NCBI RefSeq assembly: GCF_014193255.1
Contig: NZ_JACHZB010000002.1
Coordinates: forward strand, 922,142 to 986,141
DNA from: Rhizobium sp. BK196
GTDB lineage: Bacteria > Pseudomonadota > Alphaproteobacteria > Rhizobiales > Rhizobiaceae
Direction: 5' to 3'
Length of the DNA: 64,000 bases
The notes under the pieces were generated by a model, which made no database searches, was not told where the DNA came from, and saw nothing but the letters and a program-made list of their open reading frames with translations. How positions within the stretch are numbered: the first letter of the stretch is position 1; each line of letters starts with the position of its first letter. The translations under genes were made by a program, and so were the position numbers. This document shows, in pieces, positions 10,051 through 17,703 of this stretch.

Positions 10051-10319
10051 CACTGAAGACGGCCATTGCGTTTCGCGGGATATTGCGACGCGGTCGTCGA
10101 CTTCCACTCGCCTCTTGGCACTAAAACGCTCATCCTGCCCCGCTGCTCTGCAAGACAGCAACCTCGCACATTGCGGCTTCGGGCATCACGTCTCTTGAAA
10201 GACGCCGCTACAAGTCTCACCTGATATCTCCATTGTTCACCTGTCGAACGACAGCCCTTTGCCTCCAGCAGTCGCTGCCGGTCCTCAACGTCGACGTCTC
10301 GCGTGTCGGAGGAGATTTC

Positions 10320-11279
10320 ATGGGATTCATTGATCGTGACATTCAGCCGTCGTCAGACGCCGGGCTGCTGGATGCCTATTCCGAAACGGTGTCGAATACC
10401 GTCGATATGGTCGGCCCGGCAGTTAGCCGCATCGAGCGCATCGGCGGCCGGGCGGGACATGGTTCCGGCTTTGCCATTTCGCCCGACGGTCTCATCGTCA
10501 CCAACAATCACGTCGTCGGCGATGCAAAGGCCGTCACCATCAAGACGCCCGATGGTGCGGTCGTGGAGGGACGGGTTCTCGGCCGTGACGAAGACACCGA
10601 CCTTGCCCTGATCCGAGCCAACGACTGGTCCGGCGCCTGGGCGCAGCTTGCCGACTCGAAGAAGCTGAAGCGCGGGCATATCGCCGTTGCCATCGGCAAT
10701 CCGCTTGGCTTTGAATGGACCGTCACAGCCGGCGTCGTTTCCGCTCTCGGCCGCTCGATGCGCGCTGCGAGCGGTCGTCTGATGGAAGATATCATCCAGA
10801 CTGACGCAGCGCTCAATCCCGGCAATTCAGGCGGTCCACTGGTCTCTTCGACGGGTGAGGTCATCGGCGTCAACACGGCCGTCATCCAGGGCGCGCAGAG
10901 CATTGCTTTTGCGGTTGCCTCGAATACAGCCAAACATGTCGTGTCCGAAATCCTGCGCTTCGGGGAGGTCCGCCGCGGATATATCGGTATCGCCGCCGAT
11001 ACGGTCGATCTGCATCGGCGTATTGCGCTTGAGGCCGGCGTTCCGCAACGGACGACTGTCCGCCTGCGCCGCGTCGAAGACGGCGGCCCTGCCGCCAGAG
11101 CCGGCCTTCGTGAAGGCGACTATCTGCTTGCAATCGCCGGCCATCCCGTATCGGGGATAGACGACGTCGTCCGGCTGTTGGATGGGTCGACGATCGATGC
11201 CGACGTCGATGTGCTGATTTTCTCTATCGCAGGGCGGATTGAACAACGCACTGTTCGTCCTGCAAAAAGAATACACTAG
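10320..11279 (+). CDS. S1C serine protease, HtrA/Deg-like, single PDZ, no export signal
   Basis: A 319-residue trypsin-fold protease. The catalytic triad is visible: His64 in TNNHVV, Asp94 in DTDLALI and Ser170 in NPGNSGGPL. A single PDZ domain occupies about 220-310, with RRGYIGI leading in and AARAGLREGDYLLAI as the core. ATG at 10320 follows GGAGGA at ideal spacing; an in-frame TTG at 10233 has no such site. Unlike periplasmic DegP, no signal peptide or transmembrane anchor is present, so the protein is predicted cytoplasmic. Its role is probably protein quality control, but substrates are unknown. Confidence 0.88.
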   Translation: MGFIDRDIQPSSDAGLLDAYSETVSNTVDMVGPAVSRIERIGGRAGHGSGFAISPDGLIVTNNHVVGDAKAVTIKTPDGAVVEGRVLGRDEDTDLALIRANDWSGAWAQLADSKKLKRGHIAVAIGNPLGFEWTVTAGVVSALGRSMRAASGRLMEDIIQTDAALNPGNSGGPLVSSTGEVIGVNTAVIQGAQSIAFAVASNTAKHVVSEILRFGEVRRGYIGIAADTVDLHRRIALEAGVPQRTTVRLRRVEDGGPAARAGLREGDYLLAIAGHPVSGIDDVVRLLDGSTIDADVDVLIFSIAGRIEQRTVRPAKRIH

Positions 11280-11299
11280 CATCTGCAGCAGCTGCGCGG

Positions 11300-11334
11300 A
11301 AAAGAGAACGAAGTCGATGCTCGCCTTCGTTCTC
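11300..11334 (-). terminator. Intrinsic terminator for the dhaA transcript
   Basis: A perfect 10-bp stem (11304-11313 with 11325-11334, 11-nt loop). Read on the minus strand the right arm CTTCGTTCTC is followed at once by TTTT. It lies 24 bp past the dhaA stop, between two convergent genes, so the hairpin may also slow transcription from the protease side, though there is no U-tract in that direction. Confidence 0.7.
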
Positions 11335-11357
11335 CAGTGTGGCAATCGCTCGGCTGG

Positions 11358-12251
11358 CTATCCGACGAGGTTCTGCGCCTCGGTCTCAGCGATGAACTCG
11401 GCAACTGTCTCGCCGATGATTTCGGGGTGATCCTCCTGCAGGTAGTGCAGGCCTTTTCCCAGCTTGATCAGCCGGCAATTGCGCAGACGTCTTGCGAAAT
11501 CCTCGGCAACAGTCAGCGGAATGAGCGCACCGGGATCGCCGGCGAAGAGAAGCTTCGGATAGTTCGATACCGCCAGAGCCTCATGTGCCTTTTCCATGGT
11601 CGCATAGACATCCGCCGGCTCACCCGCAATCGGCAATTCGTTCGGAAATCGCCAGGTCGGCCGGCGCGAGGCCGATGTCGGGAATGGCGCTCGATAGACG
11701 GCCATCTCCTCATCGCTGAGTTGACGATGCGTCGCCCCCGGCAATACGCCTTCAACGAAGATATTGTCCTGGAGGATGAGCGCCTCCCCCTCTCCCGGGG
11801 TGCGGAACTTGCGAAAAATCTCACGCTCGGTGCTGTTCTGCAGAAATGCGTCCCAGGTTGGGATCGGCCTGATGAACTCCATGAAGGCCAAACCCCGGAC
11901 GAAGTCGGGACGGCGGGCAGCAAGATGGAACGCCAGCCCGCTGCCCCAATCCTGGGCAACGAGATAGGCCGACTTGATGCCCATCTTCGCTATGAAGGCG
12001 TCGAGGTAGCGCACATGGTCTTCGAAGCGATAGGCAATGTCGGGCTTGCCCGATTGTCCGAAGCCGATCAGATCAGGGGCGATGCAATGGGCGGCATCTG
12101 CGACATGCGGAATGATGTTGCGCCAGATATAGGACGACGTGGGATTGCCATGCAGAAGGAGGGCGACAGGGCCGTCCGTTCTGCCGGCCTCCCGATAGGC
12201 CATTTCGGAATCGAGCACCGGCACGCGCGGCAGACTGATATCATGTCTCAT
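11358..12251 (-). CDS. dhaA: Haloalkane dehalogenase, HLD-II subfamily
   Basis: A 297-residue cytoplasmic alpha/beta hydrolase that would hydrolyse carbon-halogen bonds to alcohol plus halide. All HLD-II catalytic positions are seen: nucleophile Asp101 and halide-binding Trp102 in AQDWGSGLAFH, second halide ligand Asn36 in HGNPTSSYIWRN, catalytic acid Glu125 in FMEFIRPIPTWD and base His269 in GKGLHYLQED. These segments closely match Rhodococcus DhaA. ATG at 12251 is chosen because AAGGA precedes it and the protein then starts at the usual place; a longer frame reaches 12314. It overlaps the end of the TetR gene by 11 bp, so both share a transcript. The natural substrate is unknown. Confidence 0.93.
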   Translation of the reverse strand: MRHDISLPRVPVLDSEMAYREAGRTDGPVALLLHGNPTSSYIWRNIIPHVADAAHCIAPDLIGFGQSGKPDIAYRFEDHVRYLDAFIAKMGIKSAYLVAQDWGSGLAFHLAARRPDFVRGLAFMEFIRPIPTWDAFLQNSTEREIFRKFRTPGEGEALILQDNIFVEGVLPGATHRQLSDEEMAVYRAPFPTSASRRPTWRFPNELPIAGEPADVYATMEKAHEALAVSNYPKLLFAGDPGALIPLTVAEDFARRLRNCRLIKLGKGLHYLQEDHPEIIGETVAEFIAETEAQNLVG

Positions 12252-12840
12252 GGGTGTGATCCTTGAACACTGTGGCAAAAACGATCCTCTTGAACCGCTC
12301 CAGGGGTTGGGCATCCCGCGAGACTTTCATGCGCAGGATCGCACCTTCCCATGAAGCAAGGAGGAATTCGGCCAGATCTTCCGGCCCGATTGCATTATCG
12401 ATCTCCCATGAGGCCTGTCCTTCGGCAATGCAAGCCGTAAATGGCGCACTCCATTCGCCAAAAATTTCCGCGAGCCGCGTGCGCAGCATCTCGCTCTGCG
12501 GGGCCGCCTCAAGGCTGAGATCGCCTATGAGGCAGCCGCGGCTGAAACCGTCAGCAGCCAGACGGCCGGTGATGATATCGAGGTATTTCTCGATGCGCTG
12601 GCGTGGCCTCAGCGCCTTATCCCCCAGCGCCGTCTCGATAGCGCTCTGAAGATCCTGAAAGTAGAGGTCCAGCACTTCCTTCGTGAATTCCTCTTTAGAA
12701 CGGAAGTGGTTGGTGAACGAGCCTTGGGGCACGCCTGCTTCGGCGACGATGTCGCGGACGCCCGCGCCAATGTACCCCTTGCGGAACATGACCTTGCGGC
12801 CTGCCTCGAGAATTGTGTTTCGATGTGAGTGCTTTGCCAT
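12241..12840 (-). CDS. TetR/AcrR-family transcriptional regulator
   Basis: A 199-residue repressor-type protein. The N-terminal helix-turn-helix (about 8-55) reads ILEAGRKVMFRKGYIGAGV, then DIVAEAGVPQGSFTNHF, the canonical TetR recognition segment. The rest is an alpha-helical ligand-binding domain similar to TetR_C members with the GCLIGDLSLE motif. It lies directly upstream of, and overlaps, the dehalogenase gene on the same strand, so it probably controls its own two-gene operon. The inducer is unknown; a halogenated or otherwise reactive organic compound is a reasonable guess from the partner. Confidence 0.88.
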   Translation of the reverse strand: MAKHSHRNTILEAGRKVMFRKGYIGAGVRDIVAEAGVPQGSFTNHFRSKEEFTKEVLDLYFQDLQSAIETALGDKALRPRQRIEKYLDIITGRLAADGFSRGCLIGDLSLEAAPQSEMLRTRLAEIFGEWSAPFTACIAEGQASWEIDNAIGPEDLAEFLLASWEGAILRMKVSRDAQPLERFKRIVFATVFKDHTHET

Positions 12841-12923
12841 AGGAGTTATAATATGGACGACCGTATTAAAATCAAGGACGAAATTGCGGCCGCCGCTCAG
12901 CGGGCGTCGGACCGAAAAACATG

Positions 12924-12961
12924 CATAAAAATAAAGGCACCCGCCTGCCGGCCGGTGCCTT
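12924..12961 (-). terminator. Intrinsic terminator on the minus strand after a small ORF
   Basis: AAGGCACC and GGTGCCTT (12954-12961 and 12934-12941 in minus reading) form an 8-bp stem around a 12-nt loop that can itself pair. On the minus strand it is followed by TATTTTTATG; on the plus strand no T-run follows. It lies 36 bp past the stop of the 44-codon small ORF and before the tetR promoter, so it marks the 3' end of a short transcript. Confidence 0.75.
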
Positions 12962-12997
12962 CATTATTGCCTTCCGCGATATCGGACTGAGACCAGC

Positions 12998-13132
12998 CTA
13001 TAGGGAACTCGACATTCCCGAGGTCGCAGCAAGCAGACCAAGCAGTGGCGACGGCTCGTCAGATAACACGTCATAAACACAGGGTGCTGCAAAAACCGCG
13101 GCTCCCAGAATGAAGATAATGATCCTTTTCAT
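12998..13132 (-). CDS. Small predicted membrane/secreted peptide (44 aa)
   Basis: Not recognised. A 44-codon frame starts MKRIIIFILGAAVFAAP, a basic residue pair followed by a hydrophobic run, like a signal peptide or single membrane helix, and ends in a short Ser/Leu-rich tail. CGGAGG lies 4 bp before the ATG, and an intrinsic terminator on the same strand follows the stop. It sits between ohr and tetR, all on the minus strand. The combination of ribosome site, N-terminal signal character and own terminator supports a real gene, but at this length composition alone cannot prove it. Confidence 0.5.
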   Translation of the reverse strand: MKRIIIFILGAAVFAAPCVYDVLSDEPSPLLGLLAATSGMSSSL

Positions 13133-13180
13133 CGAGCCTCCGTGGACGCAGCCAAATGCATCCAAGCCACACCGGAATGT

Positions 13181-13597
13181 TTAGACGAGATTGAGCTCGA
13201 CATTGATGTTGCCGCGCGTCGCCTTCGAATAAGGGCAGGTCTGGTGGGCTTCCTCGATCAACGTGCGGGCGACTTCAGGCTCCAGACCCGGCAGGCTGAT
13301 GTTTAGCCGTGCCTGCAGGAAATAGGCATCGCCCGTCATGCCGAGATCGACTTCAGCGTCAACCGCGGTATCGGCGGGAAGCCTCAGCTTGCGCTTGCCG
13401 GCGGCAAGACCCATCGCACCGATGAAGCAGGCAGACCAGCCGGCTGCGAAGAGCTGTTCAGGATTGGTGCCGGCATGGGCGCTGCCCGGAGGCGAAAGCT
13501 TCACATCGAGCTGTGCATCGCTGCTGCGGGCGGCACCGTCGCGACCGCCGGTGGTGTGGGTCTTGCCGGTATAGAGAACCTTTTCAATCGTCGTCAT
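13181..13597 (-). CDS. ohr: Organic hydroperoxide resistance protein, Ohr family
   Basis: A 138-residue thiol peroxidase of the OsmC/Ohr superfamily. The reactive cysteine Cys57 is in AAGWSACFIGAM and the resolving Cys121 in HQTCPYSKATRGN, the spacing and context of Ohr rather than OsmC. It reduces organic and fatty-acid hydroperoxides, usually with lipoyl proteins as reductant. ATG at 13597 follows AAGGAG at good spacing; an in-frame extension to 13738 lacks family similarity. Ohr genes are commonly paired with the MarR-type sensor OhrR, but none is adjacent here. Confidence 0.94.
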   Translation of the reverse strand: MTTIEKVLYTGKTHTTGGRDGAARSSDAQLDVKLSPPGSAHAGTNPEQLFAAGWSACFIGAMGLAAGKRKLRLPADTAVDAEVDLGMTGDAYFLQARLNISLPGLEPEVARTLIEEAHQTCPYSKATRGNINVELNLV

Positions 13598-13756
13598 GAG
13601 AGCACTCCTTGATTTCGCGTCGCTGTCTGCGACATCTGGTAACGGAGTGGTTTTGACCGTTTGACGTATCCTGTATGTTTCCAAAATCGGCCGAACTGTA
13701 TCAAAGCGTAGCGCCGGTCTATCTGGACATTTTCGCATACAAATGCAGCCAAAAAT

Positions 13757-15082
13757 TCAGTTGGCGCGGATCGTCACTTCGGCCGCGAGACCACCGCCCT
13801 CGCGGTTATAGAGCCGCACCGAGCCGCCGATGGCGGCTGCCAATTGCTGGGCAATGGCAAGGCCAAGGCCTGTGCCGCCAGTCTCACGGTTGCGCGACTG
13901 TTCCAGCCGGAAGAAGGGTTGCATGGCGGCTTCGAGCATGGCGTCCGGAATGCCGGGGCCGCGGTCCATTACGGTGATAACGATCGCCTCTTCACCTTTT
14001 CGCTCAACGCTGATTTCGGCTGCGCCTGCAAATTTCAGGGCGTTGTCAATGAAGTTCGTGAGAACGCGACGAAGCGCATGCGGTTTTGTCGATGCAACGC
14101 CCTGTACGAGGCCGACGACACTGACGGCCTTCTGCATGTCTTGATAGTCATAGGCGATGCTGTCGATGAAGGAAGACAGGTCGATACGGGAAAACTTCTC
14201 GCCATTGCCATGCGCACTCCGGGCATAGGCGATCCCATCCTGGACCAACCGCTCAATCTCACCGAGATCGCGCACCAGCTTGTCCTTTTCAGGGGTATCG
14301 TCGGCCATGTCGGCGCGCAGCCGCATGCGAGTGATCGGCGTCTGCAGGTCGTGGGAGATTGCAGCCAGAATCTGAACCCGCTCTTCGAGATAGTGAGCGA
14401 TCCGCTCCCGCATGGCGTTGAAGGCGCGCGCGGCATGGGCAACCTCACTCGGTCCGCGTTCGCTAAGCGGCGCTTCTTTCTTTGTCGGATCAAGCGCGTC
14501 GGCGGCCGCCGCAAGCGCCCCGAGCGGGCGGATCGCCTGGCGCACGGCAAACCAGGTACAAAGCACCAGGAGCGCCATCTGGACTGCGAGCACATAGGGC
14601 AGCCATGCCGCAATGGGCATGGGCGGGCGCGGCGTGATGTCGATCGTCAAGGGACTTCCGTCACTCAGAGTCAGATGCGCCTGCAACCGCGTAACATCGC
14701 CCGGAATGGATTCCATGCGGATCGGATAGGTGCCGCCGACTGCTTCTTCGATCCTGCCGCCAATTTCCCTGCCCTTGCTGGAGTTATCGGGCACGCCCGG
14801 CAGACCCGGCCCAAGTTCGAAGCGATAATTGCCGCGGCTGAGACGATCGAGCAGGTCGCCGCGCTGATCCGCCGGCAGGCGGTCGAGCACCGCAATCGAG
14901 GTTGCAACGTCACTTTCCAGCGTACCGAGCATGACGGCCTTGGCCGACATGGAACGTTCGATGAAGAGCACCGTAAATGACAAACCGTAGGCAATCGCCA
15001 ACCCGAAAAGCAGGATAAGGAAAAGCCGAGCCTTTAGCGAGCTCGGCCAAAATCCGGAGCGAAGGGCACCGCTCGCACTCAT
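13757..15082 (-). CDS. Two-component sensor histidine kinase
   Basis: A 441-residue inner-membrane kinase. TM1 is about 17-37, a periplasmic loop of about 120 residues follows, TM2 is about 160-180, then HAMP. The phosphorylated His is near 243 in ISHDLQTPITRMRLR. HATPase boxes are N (NFIDNALKFA), G1 (VMDRGPGIPD), F (FRLEQSRN) and G2 (GTGLGLAIAQQL). It overlaps the response regulator stop by 4 bp, so the pair is translationally coupled. The signal is unknown; the neighbourhood of peroxide and thiol-redox genes suggests, but does not show, an envelope or oxidative stress role. Confidence 0.92.
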   Translation of the reverse strand: MSASGALRSGFWPSSLKARLFLILLFGLAIAYGLSFTVLFIERSMSAKAVMLGTLESDVATSIAVLDRLPADQRGDLLDRLSRGNYRFELGPGLPGVPDNSSKGREIGGRIEEAVGGTYPIRMESIPGDVTRLQAHLTLSDGSPLTIDITPRPPMPIAAWLPYVLAVQMALLVLCTWFAVRQAIRPLGALAAAADALDPTKKEAPLSERGPSEVAHAARAFNAMRERIAHYLEERVQILAAISHDLQTPITRMRLRADMADDTPEKDKLVRDLGEIERLVQDGIAYARSAHGNGEKFSRIDLSSFIDSIAYDYQDMQKAVSVVGLVQGVASTKPHALRRVLTNFIDNALKFAGAAEISVERKGEEAIVITVMDRGPGIPDAMLEAAMQPFFRLEQSRNRETGGTGLGLAIAQQLAAAIGGSVRLYNREGGGLAAEVTIRAN

Positions 15083-15819
15083 GATCTGGCCTCTTCAATC
15101 TCCACCGGAACGGAAAAGACGTAACCTTCGCTGCGCACCGTCTTGATATAGGTCGGCTCGCGTGCGTCGTCGCCCAATCGCTGACGCACGCGGCTGACCA
15201 GAAGGTCGATCGAGCGGTCGAAGAGTTCCGCATCGCGGCCCTGCGTCAGGTTCAGGAGCTGATCGCGGTTGAGCACCCGCTGCGGATGGTCGATAAAGAC
15301 GCGCAGCAGCCGATATTCGGCACCGCTCAGCGCAATCTCGGTTCCCTGCCTGTCGAGAAGATGCCGGCCGACCGTATCGAGACGCCAGTCGCCGAAGCGA
15401 AGCCATTGTCCTGCCTCCGAAATCTGCAGGTTTGGCGGCAAGGAGCGGGTGCGCCGCAAGACGGCCTTGATGCGTGCCAGCAATTCGCGTGCGGCAAAGG
15501 GTTTCGGCAGATAGTCGTCGGCGCCCATCTCCAGCCCGATGATGCGATCCATCTCGTCGCTGCGGGCCGTCAGCATCAGAATCGGCGTTGCCTTGTGCTT
15601 GCCGGCACGCAGCTCACGACAGAGCACGAGCCCGTCATCGCCTGGCATCATGATATCGAGCACGATGAGATCGACCGTATTGCCTTCGAGAAAGCTGCGC
15701 ATTTGGCGGCCATCGGCGGCGACTGACGTGCGAAGCCCGTTCTTCTTCAGATAGCTTGAAACCAGCTCGCGGATTTCACGATCGTCATCGACGATCAGGA
15801 TATGGTCGACGTGCTCCAT
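15079..15819 (-). CDS. OmpR-family response regulator
   Basis: A 246-residue regulator with an N-terminal receiver (acidic pocket DDD at 11-13, phosphoacceptor Asp55 in LIVLDIMMPGDDG, Lys in YLPKPF) and a C-terminal winged helix starting near residue 145 (LSGAEYRLLRVFIDHPQRVLNRDQLL). It acts with the overlapping kinase downstream and binds DNA once phosphorylated. A 12-bp hairpin separates it from the upstream hydrolase gene, so the pair probably has its own promoter in the 134-bp gap. Target genes cannot be read from the sequence. Confidence 0.92.
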   Translation of the reverse strand: MEHVDHILIVDDDREIRELVSSYLKKNGLRTSVAADGRQMRSFLEGNTVDLIVLDIMMPGDDGLVLCRELRAGKHKATPILMLTARSDEMDRIIGLEMGADDYLPKPFAARELLARIKAVLRRTRSLPPNLQISEAGQWLRFGDWRLDTVGRHLLDRQGTEIALSGAEYRLLRVFIDHPQRVLNRDQLLNLTQGRDAELFDRSIDLLVSRVRQRLGDDAREPTYIKTVRSEGYVFSVPVEIEEARS

Positions 15820-15906
15820 GTCGGACTTTCGGATCCTCTGCTTGTTGGCGCTGCAGAATCGTTATCTCAGATGCAGACTCGTTGCTTACTGTTTTGACTC
15901 TGAATT

Positions 15907-15943
15907 GGCTGCCGCGAAACATGGAATTCCGTTCGCGGCAGCC
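15907..15943. terminator. 12-bp perfect hairpin between hydrolase and response regulator genes
   Basis: GGCTGCCGCGAA (15907-15918) and TTCGCGGCAGCC (15932-15943) pair perfectly around a 13-nt loop containing GGAATTCC. It begins 11 bp past the hydrolase stop on the minus strand. No U-tract follows on either strand, so it may protect the mRNA 3' end or act with Rho rather than terminate alone. Confidence 0.5.
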
Positions 15944-15953
15944 GAGGCAGGGT

Positions 15954-16994
15954 TTAGAAGCGATCAACATCCAGAATGGCCTGGGCAAAGGCCTGCGGTG
16001 CTTCTTGCGGCAGGTTATGGCCGATACCGCCAGTGATGTTGCGATGCTCATACCTGCCGGTGAATTTCTTTGCATAAGCCGAAGGCTCCGGATGCGGCGC
16101 GCCATTGGCGTCGCCTTCCATTGTGATGGTCGGTACGGTGATAACAGGAAAGGCAGCGAGCTTCTTTTCCAACGCGTCATATTTCTTTTCGCCGTTGGCA
16201 AGGCCAAGCCGCCAGCGGTAATTGTGGATGGTGATCGCGACATGGTCGGAGTTTTCGAATGCCTTGGCGGTGCGGTCGAAAGTTGCGTCATCAAATTTCC
16301 ACTGCGGCGAAGCGAGCTTCCAAATCAGCTTTGCGAAATCATGCCGGTTGGCCTCATATCCCTCGCGGCCGCGTTCGGTGGCGAAGTAGAATTGATACCA
16401 CCAGGACAGCTCGGCCTGCGGCGGAAGCGGCTTCTTATTCGCCTCCTGACTGCCGATCAGATAGCCACTGACCGAGACCAAGCCCTTGCAGCGCTCCGGC
16501 CAGACAGCGGCCAGGATGTCCGCGGTGCGGCCGCCCCAATCGTAACCGCCGATCACGGCGCGCTCGATGTCAAGCGCATCCATGAAGGCAATGATATCAG
16601 TGGCGATGGCAGCCTGTTGACCGTTGCGCGGTGTCTTTGCGGAGAGGAATTCGGTTGTGCCATAGCCGCGCAGATAGGGGATCAGTACCCGATAGCCGGC
16701 ATCGGCGAGCGCAGGCGCTACATCGACATAGCTGTAGATATCGTAGGGCCATCCATGGAGCAGCAGCACAACCGGGCCATTTGCCGGACCGGCTTCAGCG
16801 TACCCGACATTCAGTACGCCAGCCTTGATCTGCTTCAGCGCTGCAAAGGACGTATTCGAGCCTGGCTTGACGGCCCGCGCGGTCACCTGTGACTGGGCGC
16901 TGGCGGCGCCGGTCAGGCCGAATTCGACGGCCGCCATGGTCATGGCCGCAACACCGAAAAAACGACGACGCTGAAGATTGATTTCGTTGGACAT
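15954..16994 (-). CDS. Tat-exported alpha/beta hydrolase, epoxide-hydrolase-like
   Basis: A 346-residue secreted hydrolase. The N-terminus carries RRRFFGVAAM followed by a hydrophobic stretch ending ASAQS, a twin-arginine signal with a likely cleavage site. The fold shows the oxyanion motif LLLHGWPYD, the nucleophile Asp in GGYDWGGRTAD and a late His in GGIGHNLPQE, as in epoxide hydrolases and haloalkane dehalogenases. ATG at 16994 follows GGAGAG; a longer frame reaches 17063 but would bury the signal. The catalytic Asp followed by Trp is shared with the dehalogenase at 11.4-12.3 kb. Epoxide hydrolysis is the default call. Confidence 0.8.
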   Translation of the reverse strand: MSNEINLQRRRFFGVAAMTMAAVEFGLTGAASAQSQVTARAVKPGSNTSFAALKQIKAGVLNVGYAEAGPANGPVVLLLHGWPYDIYSYVDVAPALADAGYRVLIPYLRGYGTTEFLSAKTPRNGQQAAIATDIIAFMDALDIERAVIGGYDWGGRTADILAAVWPERCKGLVSVSGYLIGSQEANKKPLPPQAELSWWYQFYFATERGREGYEANRHDFAKLIWKLASPQWKFDDATFDRTAKAFENSDHVAITIHNYRWRLGLANGEKKYDALEKKLAAFPVITVPTITMEGDANGAPHPEPSAYAKKFTGRYEHRNITGGIGHNLPQEAPQAFAQAILDVDRF

Positions 16995-17131
16995 TGGTTC
17001 TCTCCGTTTCGAGTGGGTGGCAGGGAGAAAACAGCCGGCATGTATCCCCGATGTTTCGCGCATCCGCTTTTATTGCATGCGGATGTAGCATCCGGCCTTC
17101 CGGATACATTCGGATACAATTGGCTGCCTTC

Positions 17132-17500
17132 TTAATCGGAAATTCGCTGGATGAGGACATCGCGGAGCACCACGGCGTTGTTGCGCTCGTCATCACGGGC
17201 CGCGTAAAGCAGGGTGACGGTGCCTTTCTTTGTGAAATCGAGCACCTGATTTATCTCTTCTTCTTTCTGCTGAAGCTCGGCCCTGTAGCGCTTGCAGAAC
17301 TCCTCCCAGCGCCCCGGTTCATGATTGAACCAGTGGCGCAATTCAGTGCTCGGCGCGACATCCTTTAACCAGGCATCGAAGGCGGCGCGCTCCTTGCTCA
17401 GGCCACGCGGCCAGATTCGATCGACCAGCAGCCGGATACCATCCGTATCTGCCTTGGCTGCATAGGCGCGCTTCAGCTTTATGGCTTCCGCTTTGACCAT
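17132..17500 (-). CDS. yeaO: DUF488 family protein, YeaO-like
   Basis: A 122-residue soluble protein. Motifs shared with enteric YeaO are GIRLLVDRIWPRG, the PSTELRHWF segment and TLLYAARDDERNNAVVL. The family has no established biochemical function. ATG at 17500 follows GGAGG; the frame is open to 17629 but that extension is unrelated to the family. It is divergent from the DipZ-like gene, with about 200 bp between the two starts, and on the same strand as the hydrolase gene 137 bp downstream. Confidence 0.85.
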   Translation of the reverse strand: MVKAEAIKLKRAYAAKADTDGIRLLVDRIWPRGLSKERAAFDAWLKDVAPSTELRHWFNHEPGRWEEFCKRYRAELQQKEEEINQVLDFTKKGTVTLLYAARDDERNNAVVLRDVLIQRISD

Positions 17501-17703
17501 TTTGACGTCCTCCGTGCCTGATCGACGCCAGGTAAGGCGGCGATGGAGTGAAGATAGCGCAGCCGCAAGGAAGGCGCTTCCTACACTTCGGTACATATTG
17601 CCGCGAACCCGGACACATAGGAGATACATGGCCTCAACAGATTAGCGTCGTTGCTGGCCGAGCCGCATCGCCGTCCAGAACCCAACAGGTTTCAGAGGAA
17701 ACG

